Source of the DNA: Rhodococcus globerulus NBRC 14531 | GTDB taxonomy: Bacteria > Actinomycetota > Actinomycetes > Mycobacteriales > Mycobacteriaceae | Length of the DNA stretch: 64,000 nucleotides | NCBI RefSeq assembly: GCF_001894805.1 | Contig: NZ_BCWX01000002.1 | Span: forward strand, 124,001-188,000 | Direction of reading: 5' to 3' | Part shown: positions 37,908 through 47,658 of the stretch, piece after piece | Position numbering within the stretch: the stretch's first letter is position 1 | How the letters are laid out: the number at the start of each line of letters is the position of its first letter | Made by a program: the position numbers and the translations under genes | Notes under the pieces: generated by a model | What the model was told of the DNA's origin: nothing | The model's input: the letters and a program-made list of their open reading frames with translations, nothing else | Databases searched by the model: none

Positions 37908-39365
37908 ATGGCACTCGGAGGTACGTCACCGATCAAGCCGGGTGGACTGGCGGCGCCATACGGTCTGCCAGGTCACCTCGTCGATTTTGTCGAGGCCCTT
38001 CGCCGACGCGGCATCATGGTCGGCCCCTCCGAGACCGTCGACGCCGGCCAGGTCATGTCGGTCCTCGATCTTCTCGACCGTGAAGCGCTCCGCGAAGGGC
38101 TGGCCTGCTCGCTGCTGCGCCGGCCCACCCATCGCGCGACCTTCGACGCCGTTTTCGACCTGTGGTTCCCGCGGGCGATCGGCGACCGTGCGGTGGGCGA
38201 CGTCGACGTCAGCCTGCCGCGTAAGCCTGACGGCAGCCTCGATCTGCAGGCGCTGCGGGAGCTGATCGCCGAACTGCTGACCGACGGCAGCGACGAGGCC
38301 ATGGAGCTGACCGAGCTTCTCACTGCCGCGATGGTCGAAGAGCTGGGGCAGTACCAGTCGAGCAACGGACCGTCGTTCTCCGCATACCAGGCGTTGCGGG
38401 ACGTCGCTCCCGAAACACTGCTCAACAAGATCCTCGAAGGACTACTCGGTAATCAGCAGGGCGGTAGTGAGGGCAAGGACAACTCCGACTATCAATCGGA
38501 GGTTGCCAAGCGGACAGCGGCCCAGCGCATCGCGGACTTCCGCAAGATGGTCGAGAAGGAAACGCGTCGACGTACGGCCGAGAATCTCGGCAAGGAGCGC
38601 GTCGCCACCTACGGTGTTCCGAAGCTGGCCGAAGAAGTCGACTTCCTACGCGCGTCCGACGCGGAACTCACGACGCTCAAGAAGAACGTGACTCCGCTGG
38701 CACGGTTGCTCGCCAGCAGACTTGCCGTCCGTCGCAGTCGCAGCCGAGCCGGTTCCATCGACTTGCGTCGAACCTTGCGTAAATCGATGTCGACGGGCGG
38801 GGTGCCGATCGATCTGGTGCAGCGCAAACCCAAACGCGCGCGTCCCGAACTTGTCGTGATGTGCGACGTGTCCGGTTCGGTAGCCGGGTTCAGCCACTTC
38901 ACCTTGCTGTTGGTCAACGCTCTGCGAGAGCAGTTCTCCCGCGTACGCGTATTTGCGTTCATCGACACCACCGACGAGGTCACCCGGTACTTCGATTCGA
39001 ATGCCGACCTCGGATCCGCGATGTCACGGATGGTTCGTGAAGCGGAGCTGATCACGTACGACGGTCACTCCGACTACGGCCACGCCTTCGGGGTATTCCA
39101 GGAGAAGTTCGCACAGAGCATCACCAGTCGCACATCACTGCTGGTACTGGGCGACGGTCGCAACAACTACCGCGACCCAAACCTGCAATCACTCGCGCAG
39201 ATGGTTGCAGTGGCCAAGCACGCACACTGGCTCAATCCAGAGCCCAAGGGGCAGTGGGGGTCGGGCGACTCGGCTGCCAAGGTGTACAACGAGGTCATCA
39301 GCATGCACGAGTGCCGCTCCGCCCAGCAGCTGGCCGACGTGGTGTCCGGCCTGCTGCCGGTGTGA
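37908..39365 (+). CDS. VWA-domain protein, CoxE-like, MoxR partner
   Basis: 485 aa. N-terminal helical region ([30 protein letters not shown]), charged middle ([22 protein letters not shown]), and a C-terminal von Willebrand A domain with a MIDAS-like DVSGSVAGF near residue 325 and [13 protein letters not shown] near 415. CoxE/VWA plus MoxR pairs act in metal-centre insertion or similar maturation. ATG 37908 follows the MoxR stop by 9 bp. Confidence 0.88.
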   Translation: MALGGTSPIKPGGLAAPYGLPGHLVDFVEALRRRGIMVGPSETVDAGQVMSVLDLLDREALREGLACSLLRRPTHRATFDAVFDLWFPRAIGDRAVGDVDVSLPRKPDGSLDLQALRELIAELLTDGSDEAMELTELLTAAMVEELGQYQSSNGPSFSAYQALRDVAPETLLNKILEGLLGNQQGGSEGKDNSDYQSEVAKRTAAQRIADFRKMVEKETRRRTAENLGKERVATYGVPKLAEEVDFLRASDAELTTLKKNVTPLARLLASRLAVRRSRSRAGSIDLRRTLRKSMSTGGVPIDLVQRKPKRARPELVVMCDVSGSVAGFSHFTLLLVNALREQFSRVRVFAFIDTTDEVTRYFDSNADLGSAMSRMVREAELITYDGHSDYGHAFGVFQEKFAQSITSRTSLLVLGDGRNNYRDPNLQSLAQMVAVAKHAHWLNPEPKGQWGSGDSAAKVYNEVISMHECRSAQQLADVVSGLLPV

Positions 39366-39403
39366 GACACGTAAGCTCGGCAGCTGTGCAGAAGGGACAA
39401 TCG

Positions 39404-40087
39404 GTGGAACGTGCTCGACGCCTCGGCGTGATGGGCGGCACTTTCGACCCCATTCACCACGGTCACCTCGTCGCAGCGAGTGAGGTCGCCGACAGGTTCG
39501 GACTCGACGAAGTGATCTTCGTCCCCACCGGCCGACCGTGGCAGAAGGAGGCTCGAGGCGTCAGCCCGGCAGAGGACAGGTACCTCATGACGGTCATCGC
39601 CACCGCCTCCAACCCGCGGTTTTCCGTTTCCCGGGTCGATGTCGACCGTGAAAAAGTGACGTACACCGTGGACACACTTCGCGACCTGCGGGCTTATCAT
39701 CCGGACGCGGAACTGTTCTTCATCACTGGTGCCGATGCGCTGGCCAGCATCCTTTCCTGGCAAGATTGGGAAGAGTTGTTCGCATTGGCAAAATTTGTCG
39801 GAGTATCGCGACCGGGTTTCGATCTCAACACCGAGCACCTGGCCGCTCACCTCGACACGATGCCCGCCGATGCGGTGACGTTGATCGAGATCCCGGCTCT
39901 TGCCATTTCGTCGACCGAATGTCGGCGTCGAGCAAGCGAAGACCGTCCTGTCTGGTACCTCGTACCGGATGGAGTGGTGCAGTACATCTCGAAGCGGAAC
40001 CTGTATCGACCTGTCGACGCGGAGCGCCGTGACGGTGCGACAACCATGTCGGAACCGGCGCCTGGCAAGACGGCCGATTCGAACTAG
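39404..40087 (+). CDS. nadD: Nicotinate-nucleotide adenylyltransferase
   Basis: Makes deamido-NAD from nicotinate mononucleotide and ATP. 227 aa. [18 protein letters not shown] holds the nucleotidyl-transferase (T/H)xGH motif; [20 protein letters not shown] and the late [24 protein letters not shown] are NadD signatures. GTG 39404 is preferred for GAAGGG seven bases upstream and because mycobacterial NadD starts at the equivalent point. GTG 39386, 8 nt past a TAAGCT -10-like box, is the alternative. The C-terminal 15 residues are extra. Confidence 0.93.
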   Translation: MERARRLGVMGGTFDPIHHGHLVAASEVADRFGLDEVIFVPTGRPWQKEARGVSPAEDRYLMTVIATASNPRFSVSRVDVDREKVTYTVDTLRDLRAYHPDAELFFITGADALASILSWQDWEELFALAKFVGVSRPGFDLNTEHLAAHLDTMPADAVTLIEIPALAISSTECRRRASEDRPVWYLVPDGVVQYISKRNLYRPVDAERRDGATTMSEPAPGKTADSN

Positions 40088-40123
40088 AAGCAATACCAAG
40101 AAGACGAAACTGGAGAACATCGA

Positions 40124-40570
40124 GTGAGCGCAACAACCGAAGCCATCGACATGGCACGCATCGCGGCCCTGGCAGCCGACGAGAAGCTGGCCACTGAAGT
40201 GGTGGTGCTCGATGTGTCCGAGCAATTGGTCATCACGGACTGCTTTGTCATCGCATCCGCCGCTACCGAGCGTCAGGTGAACTCGATCGTCGAGAACATC
40301 GAAGATCGCCTCCGCGAGGCCGGCCACAAGCCGATCCGTCGTGAAGGCACCCGCGAGGGTCGTTGGGCACTTCTCGACTACGCCGAGATCGTTGTTCACG
40401 TGCAGCACGACGAGGAGCGCAATTTCTACGCTCTCGATCGTCTGTGGAAGGACTGCCCGGCAGTCGAGGTCGAAGGACTCGGCCTGAACATCCCGGGACC
40501 GGCTGACGCACACACAGTGTTCGACACCGACACGGTTGCCGAGCCGGACGCGCAGGAACCTTCACTGTGA
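40124..40570 (+). CDS. rsfS: Ribosome silencing factor
   Basis: 148 aa, RsfS/DUF143 (Iojap) family. Binds L14 and blocks subunit joining under starvation. The signature LDVSEQLVITDCFVIASAATERQVNSIVENIEDRLRE and GTREGRWALLDYAEIVVHVQHDEERNFYALDRLWKD is clear. The C-terminal 30 residues (Pro/Asp-rich) are an actinobacterial tail. GTG 40124; its stop overlaps the next gene start (GTGA). Confidence 0.95.
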   Translation: MSATTEAIDMARIAALAADEKLATEVVVLDVSEQLVITDCFVIASAATERQVNSIVENIEDRLREAGHKPIRREGTREGRWALLDYAEIVVHVQHDEERNFYALDRLWKDCPAVEVEGLGLNIPGPADAHTVFDTDTVAEPDAQEPSL

Positions 40571-41241
40571 CCTCCTCGGCGCCGGGAGCGGCGTCGAATC
40601 CTGTGCGGCGGCTGATTCTGCTCCGCCACGGGCAGACCGTGTACAACGCCGATTCTCGGATGCAGGGGCAACTCGACACCGACTTGTCGGAGTTGGGGCG
40701 CACGCAAGCGAAGAGTGCTGGTCCGGTGATCGCCGACCGTGCGCCGCTGACTATCGTGTCCTCGGACCTCAAGCGCGCGTACTTCACGGCAGTCGCTGTC
40801 GGTGATGCGGCCGGGCTTCCGGTCCTCACCGACACGCGTCTGCGTGAGACGCACCTCGGCGGCTGGCAGGGATTGACCCACAGCGACGTCGACGAGCAGA
40901 CACCTGGGCTCCGGGCGTCGTGGCGAGCTGACGCGACATTGGCCCCGCCTGGCGGTGAAAGCCGCATCGACGTTGCGAAGCGCAGTGTGCCGGTGGTGAC
41001 GGAACTTCTGGCGGCACTTCCCGACTGGGCCGAGAGGCCGGTTGTCCTGGTGGCACACGGCGGCTTGATCGCGGCGTTGACCGCTGCACTGCTCGACTTG
41101 CCGATCGACCGCTGGGCGATTCTGGGCGGTCTCGGAAATACGAGTTGGGTTCAGCTCAGCGGACACGGAGATCCGGCTTCCATCGAATGGCGACTCGACG
41201 TATGGAATGCTTCTGCGAGTGTCGCAAATGACGTCCTCTGA
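40567..41241 (+). CDS. gpgP: Histidine phosphatase, probable glucosyl-3-phosphoglycerate phosphatase
   Basis: 224 aa, branch-2-like histidine phosphatase core: [30 protein letters not shown] with catalytic RHG near residue 19, second His in [16 protein letters not shown] near 158. Position between rsfS and the OctT-like gene matches Rv2419c, the GpgP that dephosphorylates glucosyl-3-phosphoglycerate in methylglucose lipopolysaccharide synthesis. That specificity is inferred from synteny. It starts at GTG 40567 overlapping rsfS. Confidence 0.85.
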   Translation: MTSSAPGAASNPVRRLILLRHGQTVYNADSRMQGQLDTDLSELGRTQAKSAGPVIADRAPLTIVSSDLKRAYFTAVAVGDAAGLPVLTDTRLRETHLGGWQGLTHSDVDEQTPGLRASWRADATLAPPGGESRIDVAKRSVPVVTELLAALPDWAERPVVLVAHGGLIAALTAALLDLPIDRWAILGGLGNTSWVQLSGHGDPASIEWRLDVWNASASVANDVL

Positions 41242-41995
41242 GAGTGCCGACGGGCAGCGCCCCGTCCTTCTGGTTATTGCCGATTCGCTGTCGTATTTCG
41301 GCCCCAAAGGCGGACTGGCCGCCGACCATTCGCGGATCTGGCCCAACCTCGTCGCCGAGGAGTTGGGGTGGGACGTCGAGCTTGTCGCGCGCATCGGCTG
41401 GACGTGTCGCGACGCGTGGTGGGCGCTGACCCAGGACCCGCGAGTGTGGGCTGCTGTCCCGCGCGCCGGGGCTGTTGTGTTTGCCGTCGGCGGTATGGAT
41501 TCTCTGCCGTCACCGCTGCCCACCGCGTTGCGTGAAACCATCCGCTACGTGCGGCCACCGGCCCTACGGCGCGTGGTCCGCGAGGGATACCAGTGGCTTC
41601 AACCGCGCCTGGCACCACTCGGCCGCCCCGTGGCGCTGCCACCGAAGCTGAGCGTCGAATACCTCGAGAGCTCACGAAACGCGTTGGAATACATGCGTCC
41701 CGAACTGCCGATGATCGCGACGTTGCCGTCCGTGCATCGCAGTGACGCGTACGCGAGTGTCCATGCCGGTCGTCCGGCCGCAGTATCTGCGATCACCGAA
41801 TGGGCAACAGCCAACGAGGTACCCATCGTGGATCTTGCCGAGGCGGTACGCGAAAACGTGTTCTCCGACAATGGCAACCCGGACGGAATTCACTGGGGTT
41901 GGGACGGACACATCGGTGTCGCCCGGGCCATGACTGCCGCAATTCGCGCCGCCGAAGCTCAGCGTGCGCCCACGTCCGCAAGTGAGGTCGGGTAG
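41228..41995 (+). CDS. octT: Diglucosylglycerate octanoyltransferase-like SGNH enzyme
   Basis: 255 aa, SGNH-hydrolase-like: [54 protein letters not shown] carries the GDSL-like block with an ADS nucleophile Ser, and a late [20 protein letters not shown] contains the Asp-His pair (DGIHW). Synteny with Rv2418c suggests OctT, which adds octanoate to the MGLP primer. ATG 41228 overlaps gpgP by 14 bases. Confidence 0.82.
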   Translation: MTSSESADGQRPVLLVIADSLSYFGPKGGLAADHSRIWPNLVAEELGWDVELVARIGWTCRDAWWALTQDPRVWAAVPRAGAVVFAVGGMDSLPSPLPTALRETIRYVRPPALRRVVREGYQWLQPRLAPLGRPVALPPKLSVEYLESSRNALEYMRPELPMIATLPSVHRSDAYASVHAGRPAAVSAITEWATANEVPIVDLAEAVRENVFSDNGNPDGIHWGWDGHIGVARAMTAAIRAAEAQRAPTSASEVG

Positions 41996-41999
41996 CGAA

Positions 42000-42836
42000 G
42001 TGTCAGTTGTCGTCGTCACGGATTCGTCTGCCTGCGTCCCACACGAATCTTCCGAAGCGTGTGGGCTTCAAATCGTTCCGTTGCACATCCTTCGTGACAG
42101 CACTGATTTCCTCGAAGGCGTCGACACCATTCCCGACGACCTGTCCGGGCTCTCGACGGCTGGTGCCTCACCGGCAGAGCTGACCGAGGCCTACGGGCGC
42201 GCACTGGACCTGAGCCAGGGCGACGGTGTTGTCGCAGTCCACATCTCGCGGCAACTTTCGAGCACCTGGGACGCCGGGAGGCAGGCGGCCGAGGAATTCG
42301 GCGGCAAGGTACGCATCGTCGATTCAGCGTCCACCGGTATGGGTTTGGGATTCCCGGCCTTGGAAGCGGCGCGATTCGCAGCGACCGGATCTCCGCTCGA
42401 CCTCGTGTACGACCGCGCCGTCGACGTAGCCGAACGCGGGCGCGCCTTCATCTTCGTCGACAAGCTCGACCAATTGCGTCGTGGTGGCCGGATCAGTACA
42501 GCGGCAGCTTTGTTGGGTACCGCCCTGGCGATGAAACCGCTGCTGCACCTGGTGGACGGCAAACTGGTCTTGAAAGAAAAAACTCGCACCAGCACCAAAG
42601 CGCTCGCGAGATTGGTTGATGCGGCAGTGGAGCGAGCGGGGCGCAGCCGCGTGGCCATCGCCGTCCATCACATGAAAGCTCGGGAACGAGCCGAGGGCAT
42701 CGCCGCACAACTGTCCGAGCGAATCCCGAATGTCGCCGAAACCGTGGTCACCGATTTCAGCGCAGTCCTGGGCGTGCACGTAGGCGTAGGCGCGATCGGT
42801 GTTGTGGTGTGCCCACTTCCGGAAGATGTGCCCTGA
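42000..42836 (+). CDS. DegV family fatty-acid-binding protein
   Basis: 278 aa from GTG 42000. DegV signatures: SVVVVTDSSACVPHESSEACGLQIVPLHIL, VAVHISRQLSSTWDAGRQAA, VRIVDSASTGMGLGFPALEAA, FVDKLDQLRRGGRISTAAALLGTALAMKPLLHL. DegV proteins bind a single fatty acid, as FakB does for fatty-acid kinase. No FakA is in the window. The nearby octanoyl-transfer gene makes an acyl-carrier link plausible but unproven. An upstream in-frame ATG at 41964 would lie inside octT and is not favoured. Confidence 0.9.
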   Translation: MSVVVVTDSSACVPHESSEACGLQIVPLHILRDSTDFLEGVDTIPDDLSGLSTAGASPAELTEAYGRALDLSQGDGVVAVHISRQLSSTWDAGRQAAEEFGGKVRIVDSASTGMGLGFPALEAARFAATGSPLDLVYDRAVDVAERGRAFIFVDKLDQLRRGGRISTAAALLGTALAMKPLLHLVDGKLVLKEKTRTSTKALARLVDAAVERAGRSRVAIAVHHMKARERAEGIAAQLSERIPNVAETVVTDFSAVLGVHVGVGAIGVVVCPLPEDVP

Positions 42837-42844
42837 CCAGTCGG

Positions 42845-42871
42845 TTATCCACAGACTGACAGTTATCCCCA
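42845..42871 (+). promoter_or_regulatory. Two DnaA-box-like nonamers upstream of comEA
   Basis: TTATCCACA (42845-42853) is the exact DnaA consensus, and TTATCCCCA (42863-42871) differs at one base. Same orientation, 18 bp apart. They lie in the 86-bp degV-comEA gap, 52-78 bp before the comEA start. Confidence 0.5.
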
Positions 42872-42910
42872 ACACGATTTCTCTCGCTGCACAGATCAGT
42901 GGCCGCTCGC

Positions 42911-42916
42911 TAGCGT
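42911..42916 (+). promoter_or_regulatory. Candidate -10 box for comEA
   Basis: TAGCGT ends six bases before the comEA ATG (42923), as expected for a leaderless message. No good -35 was found. Confidence 0.35.
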
Positions 42917-42922
42917 CGCCTC

Positions 42923-43747
42923 ATGCGGATCAATCAAGAGCGGGAGAGGGTGCGTGATCGACTTTCCGCGATGAGCGGCGACGTCGCCCGTCCGGCAGTG
43001 CCCGAGTGGCTTCTGGATGTCGACGAAGAAGACGGATCTGAGGAGGATGCTCGGTATTCCGCGGTGCCCGAACGTTGGCGCGGTATGCGATGGAGTCCGC
43101 ACCGGCGCGGTGCAATTGTGTTGGTTTTCATTGCGCTTGCTGCCGCAGGGCTCGGTGTTTTTGCACTGTGGTGGGATTCGCCGACAATCCAGGCGGTGCC
43201 GGCACTGCCTGCAGCTGTGGGAATTCCGGTCGCGACATCGAATCAGGCTCAGCCGTCAGCGCTCGTCGATGACTCTGGTCCGGCATCGGTGGTTGTCAGT
43301 GTTGTCGGGCTGGTGCACAATCCCGGATTGGTGACACTGCCCGATACCTCACGGATCGCTGATGCACTGAGCGCGGCCGGTGGGGTGCTCGACAACGCTG
43401 ACACTCTCAGCTTGAACTTGGCACAGAAACTGTCCGACGGCGATCAAGTAGTTGTTGGTGCGGTGGGTGATTCGCCGGATCAGCAGATCAGTTCGACTAC
43501 AGCGGGCGGGGGGTCGGCTACGCCGAGTGCATCCGCTCCCTCGGGTGCAAATGGGGCACCGATCAATCTGAATACTGCGACGGAAGCCGAACTCGACGGG
43601 CTTCCCGGAGTTGGACCCGTCACGGCGAGCGCGATCCTCGCATGGCGTACGTCCAACGGAAAGTTCACGGACATAGAACAATTGGGTGAGGTGGACGGCA
43701 TCGGTCCGGCGCGGCTCGACAAGCTGCGAGCTCTGGTCACAGTTTGA
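42923..43747 (+). CDS. comEA: ComEA-type DNA-binding protein (SLBB + helix-hairpin-helix)
   Basis: 274 aa. Cytoplasmic charged N-terminus (1-57), one membrane segment about 58-80 (GAIVLVFIALAAAGLGVFALWW), an external SLBB-like domain (VVSVVGLVHNPGLVTLPDTSRIADALSAAGGV), a Ser/Ala/Gly linker, and a C-terminal HhH pair PINLNTATEAELDGLPGVGPVTASAILAWR. In competent bacteria ComEA binds incoming DNA and hands it to ComEC. ATG 42923 is the only sensible start. comEC follows with a 4-base overlap. Confidence 0.92.
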   Translation: MRINQERERVRDRLSAMSGDVARPAVPEWLLDVDEEDGSEEDARYSAVPERWRGMRWSPHRRGAIVLVFIALAAAGLGVFALWWDSPTIQAVPALPAAVGIPVATSNQAQPSALVDDSGPASVVVSVVGLVHNPGLVTLPDTSRIADALSAAGGVLDNADTLSLNLAQKLSDGDQVVVGAVGDSPDQQISSTTAGGGSATPSASAPSGANGAPINLNTATEAELDGLPGVGPVTASAILAWRTSNGKFTDIEQLGEVDGIGPARLDKLRALVTV

Positions 43748-46104
43748 ACGGGGATGCAGAGCAGCGGATTCTCGACGCGAGGCTTGTGCCCGCAGCGGTT
43801 GCGGTGTGGGGAGCAACTGCTGCGGGCATCGTGTTCGGGTCCGGACTTGCGTGGTGCGTCGCGGTGACTTCGGGCATTGCCTGCGCCGGCCTGGCTGTTT
43901 GCGTGTGGCGGTGGGGATCTACGGACTGGATTCCGGTCCTATTGGTGGCCTGCGTATTCGGCGGTGCATTCAGCGCTGTGACTGCGTGGCGGATGGCAGA
44001 TGTCGAAGCACATCCACTGGCGCGCGCTGCGTCGTCCGGAGGGTGGGTGACCGCGGAGGTGAACCCCACCGAGGACCCACGGGCGACGGCGTCGTCGATG
44101 GGTCCCGGTCAGGTGTATTTCCGGGCATCGGTGCGATCGGTGACCGTGGGTAATCAGCACTACGACGCACGCGGCGCCGTGACAGTACGCGCGCCGAGCG
44201 GGCTGTGGCCGGAAACGCTTCCCGGACAGGCGCTTACGATTCGGGGAAAGGTAAGCGTTCCATCGCGCTCGGATCTGACGTTGGCAGTGATCACCACCGA
44301 AGGCGGGCCGCTCGAGATCGGCGGCGCACCGTGGTATCAGCGGTGGGCCGGCGTCGTGCGGTCTCGATTTGCGGAGGTATGTGCTCAGGCGCTGGCTCCC
44401 GATGCGGCGGGCCTGCTGCCTGGTTTGGTCGTGGGGGACACCTTTGCCTTGTCTCCGGTAGTCAAGGACAACTTCACGGCGGCCGGTCTTTCTCATCTCA
44501 CCGCCGTGTCCGGTGCAAACATCAGCATTCTCCTGGGCGCTGTGTTACTGCTGGTGCGGGCTGCCGCACTCGATCCGCGGATCGGGGCGGCACTTGCAGC
44601 TGTGACGATCCTGGCGTTCGTGATTGTGGCGCGGCCGTCGCCGAGTGTGCTTCGCGCCGCGGTGATGGGCACGATCGGATTGTTGAGTTTGGTGACGGGA
44701 CGACGCAAACAGGCACTGCCCGCGTTGGGCGCGGCCGTCATCGTGTTGGTGATCGTGATGCCGGAACTGGCCGTTGACTGGGGATTTGTGTTGTCGACCA
44801 CGGCAACCGGGGCATTGGTGATCCTTGCGCCCGTGTGGGTCGACGCACTTCGGCTGCGCGGTTGGCCGCGGTGGCTGGCAGAGATGACGGCAGTGTCGAG
44901 TGCCGCGTTTGCTGTCACCGCGCCGGTAGTGGCCGCGATGGCAGGCACGCTCAGTGTCCTGTCGATAGCCGCAAACCTGTTGGTGGCACCGGTGATCGGA
45001 GTTCTCACGGTATTGGGGGCACTGATGGCGCTGCTCGCCTTGGTAAGTGCGCCCGCGGCCGCACTTCTGGCTTTGGCTGTGCGGCCGCCGATGTGGTGGC
45101 TGCTCTCCGTCGCAGACCGGGCTGCCTCGGTGCCAGGGGCAAACCTCACCGTGCCGTCGGGATTGCTCGGGGCACTTGTAGTCCTGGGGCTGGTGCTTGT
45201 CTCGATACTCCTGCTGTGGAATCGCATCTCGCGGTGGCTACTCGGCGCAGTGCTGACGGGACTGGTGCTGGCACTGGCGTTTCACCACGTCTTCTCCGGT
45301 GGGCGGCTGGCGCCGGGATGGGCCATGGTGATGTGCGACGTGGGGCAGGGCGACGGACTGGTGCTGGCCACGGGGGATGGCCGGGTAATCGTGATCGACG
45401 TCGGGCCCGATCCGACGTCGATGGACCGTTGCCTGAACATGTTGGGGGTCGACGATATTGCGCTCGTTCTGATCAGTCATTTTCACGCCGATCACATCGC
45501 CGGACTCGACGCCGTGCTTGCCGGTCGTTCGGTGTCGGCTGTGGGTGTCGGCCCGATGTTGTTGCCGGAATCAGGTTTTCGCGATGTGGACGCGGCCGCA
45601 CGAGCCCATGGAGTTCCGCTGGTCGGTCTGCGCGCCGGGTCCACGTTTGTTCTCGGGACGGTGCAGTTCGACGTTCTCGGTCCCGTGTTGCCGGTACCCC
45701 GTGATGTCGTGGACGCGGACGCGTCGGCCAACGATCAGTCCCTGGTGCTGATGGCGCACACGAGTGCAGGCCGCATACTGTTGACCGGCGACTCGGAAAC
45801 CGCGGGTGAAGCGTCGATCATGCGTAGCGGAATCGACGTGCGGGCAGATGTCCTGAAACTGCCGCATCACGGCTCACGAACTACATCGAAAGCATTTCTC
45901 GAGGCGGTTCGCCCCCGGCTGACCTTGGTGAGCGCCGGCGCCGGCAACACCTTCGGGCATCCGCATCCGCAGGTGTTGAGCGAGCTGGAATCGTTGGGCG
46001 GCGTCGTGGCACGTACCGATCAAGGTGGCACGCTCGCGGTGTACGGAAGCGTCGACGGGTCCGTGTCCGTGGTGTCGGTACCTCGTGGGACGATCTTCGG
46101 GTGA
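43744..46104 (+). CDS. comEC: ComEC/Rec2 DNA-uptake channel protein
   Basis: 786 aa, about ten hydrophobic segments. Order: N-terminal membrane segments and OB-like DUF4131 region (about 10-180), competence domain (LLPGLVVGDTFALSPVVKDNFTAAGLSHLTAVSGANISILLG near 223), and a C-terminal metallo-beta-lactamase domain (VMCDVGQGDGLVLATGDGRVIVIDVGPDP; ISHFHADHIAGLDAVL near 578; LPHHGSRTT near 706). The zinc/nuclease motif is intact. A TTG start overlapping the comEA stop is required for an unbroken frame; later GTGs are possible. Natural competence in this organism is not shown by the sequence. Confidence 0.9.
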   Translation: MNGDAEQRILDARLVPAAVAVWGATAAGIVFGSGLAWCVAVTSGIACAGLAVCVWRWGSTDWIPVLLVACVFGGAFSAVTAWRMADVEAHPLARAASSGGWVTAEVNPTEDPRATASSMGPGQVYFRASVRSVTVGNQHYDARGAVTVRAPSGLWPETLPGQALTIRGKVSVPSRSDLTLAVITTEGGPLEIGGAPWYQRWAGVVRSRFAEVCAQALAPDAAGLLPGLVVGDTFALSPVVKDNFTAAGLSHLTAVSGANISILLGAVLLLVRAAALDPRIGAALAAVTILAFVIVARPSPSVLRAAVMGTIGLLSLVTGRRKQALPALGAAVIVLVIVMPELAVDWGFVLSTTATGALVILAPVWVDALRLRGWPRWLAEMTAVSSAAFAVTAPVVAAMAGTLSVLSIAANLLVAPVIGVLTVLGALMALLALVSAPAAALLALAVRPPMWWLLSVADRAASVPGANLTVPSGLLGALVVLGLVLVSILLLWNRISRWLLGAVLTGLVLALAFHHVFSGGRLAPGWAMVMCDVGQGDGLVLATGDGRVIVIDVGPDPTSMDRCLNMLGVDDIALVLISHFHADHIAGLDAVLAGRSVSAVGVGPMLLPESGFRDVDAAARAHGVPLVGLRAGSTFVLGTVQFDVLGPVLPVPRDVVDADASANDQSLVLMAHTSAGRILLTGDSETAGEASIMRSGIDVRADVLKLPHHGSRTTSKAFLEAVRPRLTLVSAGAGNTFGHPHPQVLSELESLGGVVARTDQGGTLAVYGSVDGSVSVVSVPRGTIFG

Positions 46105-47075
46105 GTACTCCGGCTGGCCTCGACCCGTTGCACCTCGTTCTCGGAGACGACGAATTCCTGATCGAACGGGCAGTGTCGACGTTGATCAAGGCCGTTCGTG
46201 GTGATCGTGGGCAGGGAATCTCGGATCTGCCCATCACCCGGATGCGTGCCGGCGATGCCAATGCGCCAGAACTTGCCGAACTGCTCAGTCCGTCGCTGTT
46301 CGCGGAAGATCGTGTGATCGTTCTGGAAGCGGCAGCGGAGGCCGGCAAGGACGCCGTTGCACTGGTACTCGACGCAGCCCGCGAACCGTCCGAAGGTGTT
46401 GTGCTGATTGTTCTGCACTCCGGTGGTGGACGCGCAAAAGCACTGGCGCCCGCGCTGGAGAAGTTAGGCGCCGTAGTTCATCAGTGCGCCAAACTCAACA
46501 AATCTCAGTTGACCGATTTTGTTCGGGCCGAGTTTTCGTCCGCAGATGTCAAGGTTTCACCCGCTGTCATCGGGGCAATGATCGAAAGCGTCGGCTCGAA
46601 CCTGCGTGAGTTGGCATCGGCGTGTTCCCAGTTGGCTGCAGATACCGGCGGGAAGATCGACGTCGACGCTGTCCATCAGTACTACTCCGGCAGGGCCGAG
46701 GTGTCGGGGTTCGACGTCGCGGACAAAGTAATCGTCGGGGATACCCGGGGCGCGCTCGAAGCACTTCGCTGGGCTGACCAGATCGGAACCCCGCACGTTC
46801 TTCTGGCGGACGCCCTTGCCGACGCCGTGCATACCGTCGCGAAGGTCGGCCCGTATGCCCGGGGCGGTGATCCGTTCCGGTTGGCGTCGGAGCTCGGGAT
46901 GCCGCCGTGGAAGGTCAAGAAGGCAATCAAGGAAGTGAAGGGCTGGGACCCGGCGTCGATCGGCGCAGCGATGCAGATTGTTGCCGCGCTCAACGCCGAT
47001 GTGAAGGGTGCGGCCGTCGACTCGTCCTATGCGCTGGAATCAGCGGTGCGTAAGGTTTGTGCGCTGCGTAAGTAA
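46101..47075 (+). CDS. holA: DNA polymerase III delta subunit
   Basis: Clamp-loader subunit that opens the beta ring. 324 aa, AAA+-fold without intact Walker motifs, typical for delta. The opening LHLVLGDDEFLIERAVSTLIKAVR is the family signature, with ALEALRWADQIGTPHVLLADALADAVH in the lid and a C-terminal collar. GTG 46101 overlaps the comEC stop. The gene order degV-comEA-comEC-holA-rpsT is the common one in actinobacteria. Confidence 0.93.
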   Translation: MSTPAGLDPLHLVLGDDEFLIERAVSTLIKAVRGDRGQGISDLPITRMRAGDANAPELAELLSPSLFAEDRVIVLEAAAEAGKDAVALVLDAAREPSEGVVLIVLHSGGGRAKALAPALEKLGAVVHQCAKLNKSQLTDFVRAEFSSADVKVSPAVIGAMIESVGSNLRELASACSQLAADTGGKIDVDAVHQYYSGRAEVSGFDVADKVIVGDTRGALEALRWADQIGTPHVLLADALADAVHTVAKVGPYARGGDPFRLASELGMPPWKVKKAIKEVKGWDPASIGAAMQIVAALNADVKGAAVDSSYALESAVRKVCALRK

Positions 47076-47121
47076 GACGCGCTCGGCACGCCGTATTATT
47101 CGAACGCATTATTTGAACGCA

Positions 47122-47160
47122 CAATAGCCGCTCTGGTCGAGTAGACCGGAGCGGCTATTG
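47122..47160. terminator. Bidirectional terminator between holA and rpsT
   Basis: Arms 47122-47138 and 47144-47160 pair over 17 bp with one wobble around GAGTA. It lies between two convergent genes, 47 bp past the holA stop and 40 bp past the rpsT stop. U tracts are short on both sides (the minus strand ends CTATTGTG). Confidence 0.8.
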
Positions 47161-47199
47161 AAACACCACTGATGACGGCGAACCGTCAACGAGGATGTG

Positions 47200-47460
47200 T
47201 CAGATCTTGTTTGCAGCCTGCGCGAGTGCAGACTTCTTGTTTGCAGCCTGGTTGGCGTGGATAACGCCCTTGCTGGCTGCCTTGTCGAGCTTGCGGCTGG
47301 TGGCGACGAGGAGCTCGTTGGCCTTGTCCTTGTCACCGGCTGCCGCAGCCTCGCGGAATGAACGAATCGCGGTACGCAGCGAGGACTTCACCGACTGGTT
47401 ACGGAGTCGGGCCGCCTCGTTGGTACGGATTCGCTTCACCTGGGACTTGATGTTGGCCAC
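47200..47460 (-). CDS. rpsT: 30S ribosomal protein S20
   Basis: 86 aa, all helical and basic. Starts [21 protein letters not shown] and ends with [25 protein letters not shown], the S20 pattern. GTG 47460 is chosen because S20 begins at M-A-N-I-K; the longer frame upstream has no similarity. It binds 16S rRNA. Divergent from the ATP-grasp operon. Confidence 0.96.
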   Translation of the reverse strand: MANIKSQVKRIRTNEAARLRNQSVKSSLRTAIRSFREAAAAGDKDKANELLVATSRKLDKAASKGVIHANQAANKKSALAQAANKI

Positions 47461-47658
47461 GCGTAAAATCCTTGTCGTCTTTAGCTGGTTACGGTCGAGA
47501 AAGCTGTGGGCGCACTGATGCACCGACTGGCAAGATTACCAGTCCAGGGTCGAATATCCCAAACCGCCGCACGATGCGCCTGATTGAGAAGGTTACACCG
47601 GGTTTGCGGGGATGTTTCCGCACTGCTCAAATCGCGGACGTGTAGCAGCATGTTTGCT

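Noticed and set aside
42837-42922. Replication origin
   Set aside because: Only two DnaA boxes and no AT-rich tract, and the dnaA/dnaN genes are not nearby.
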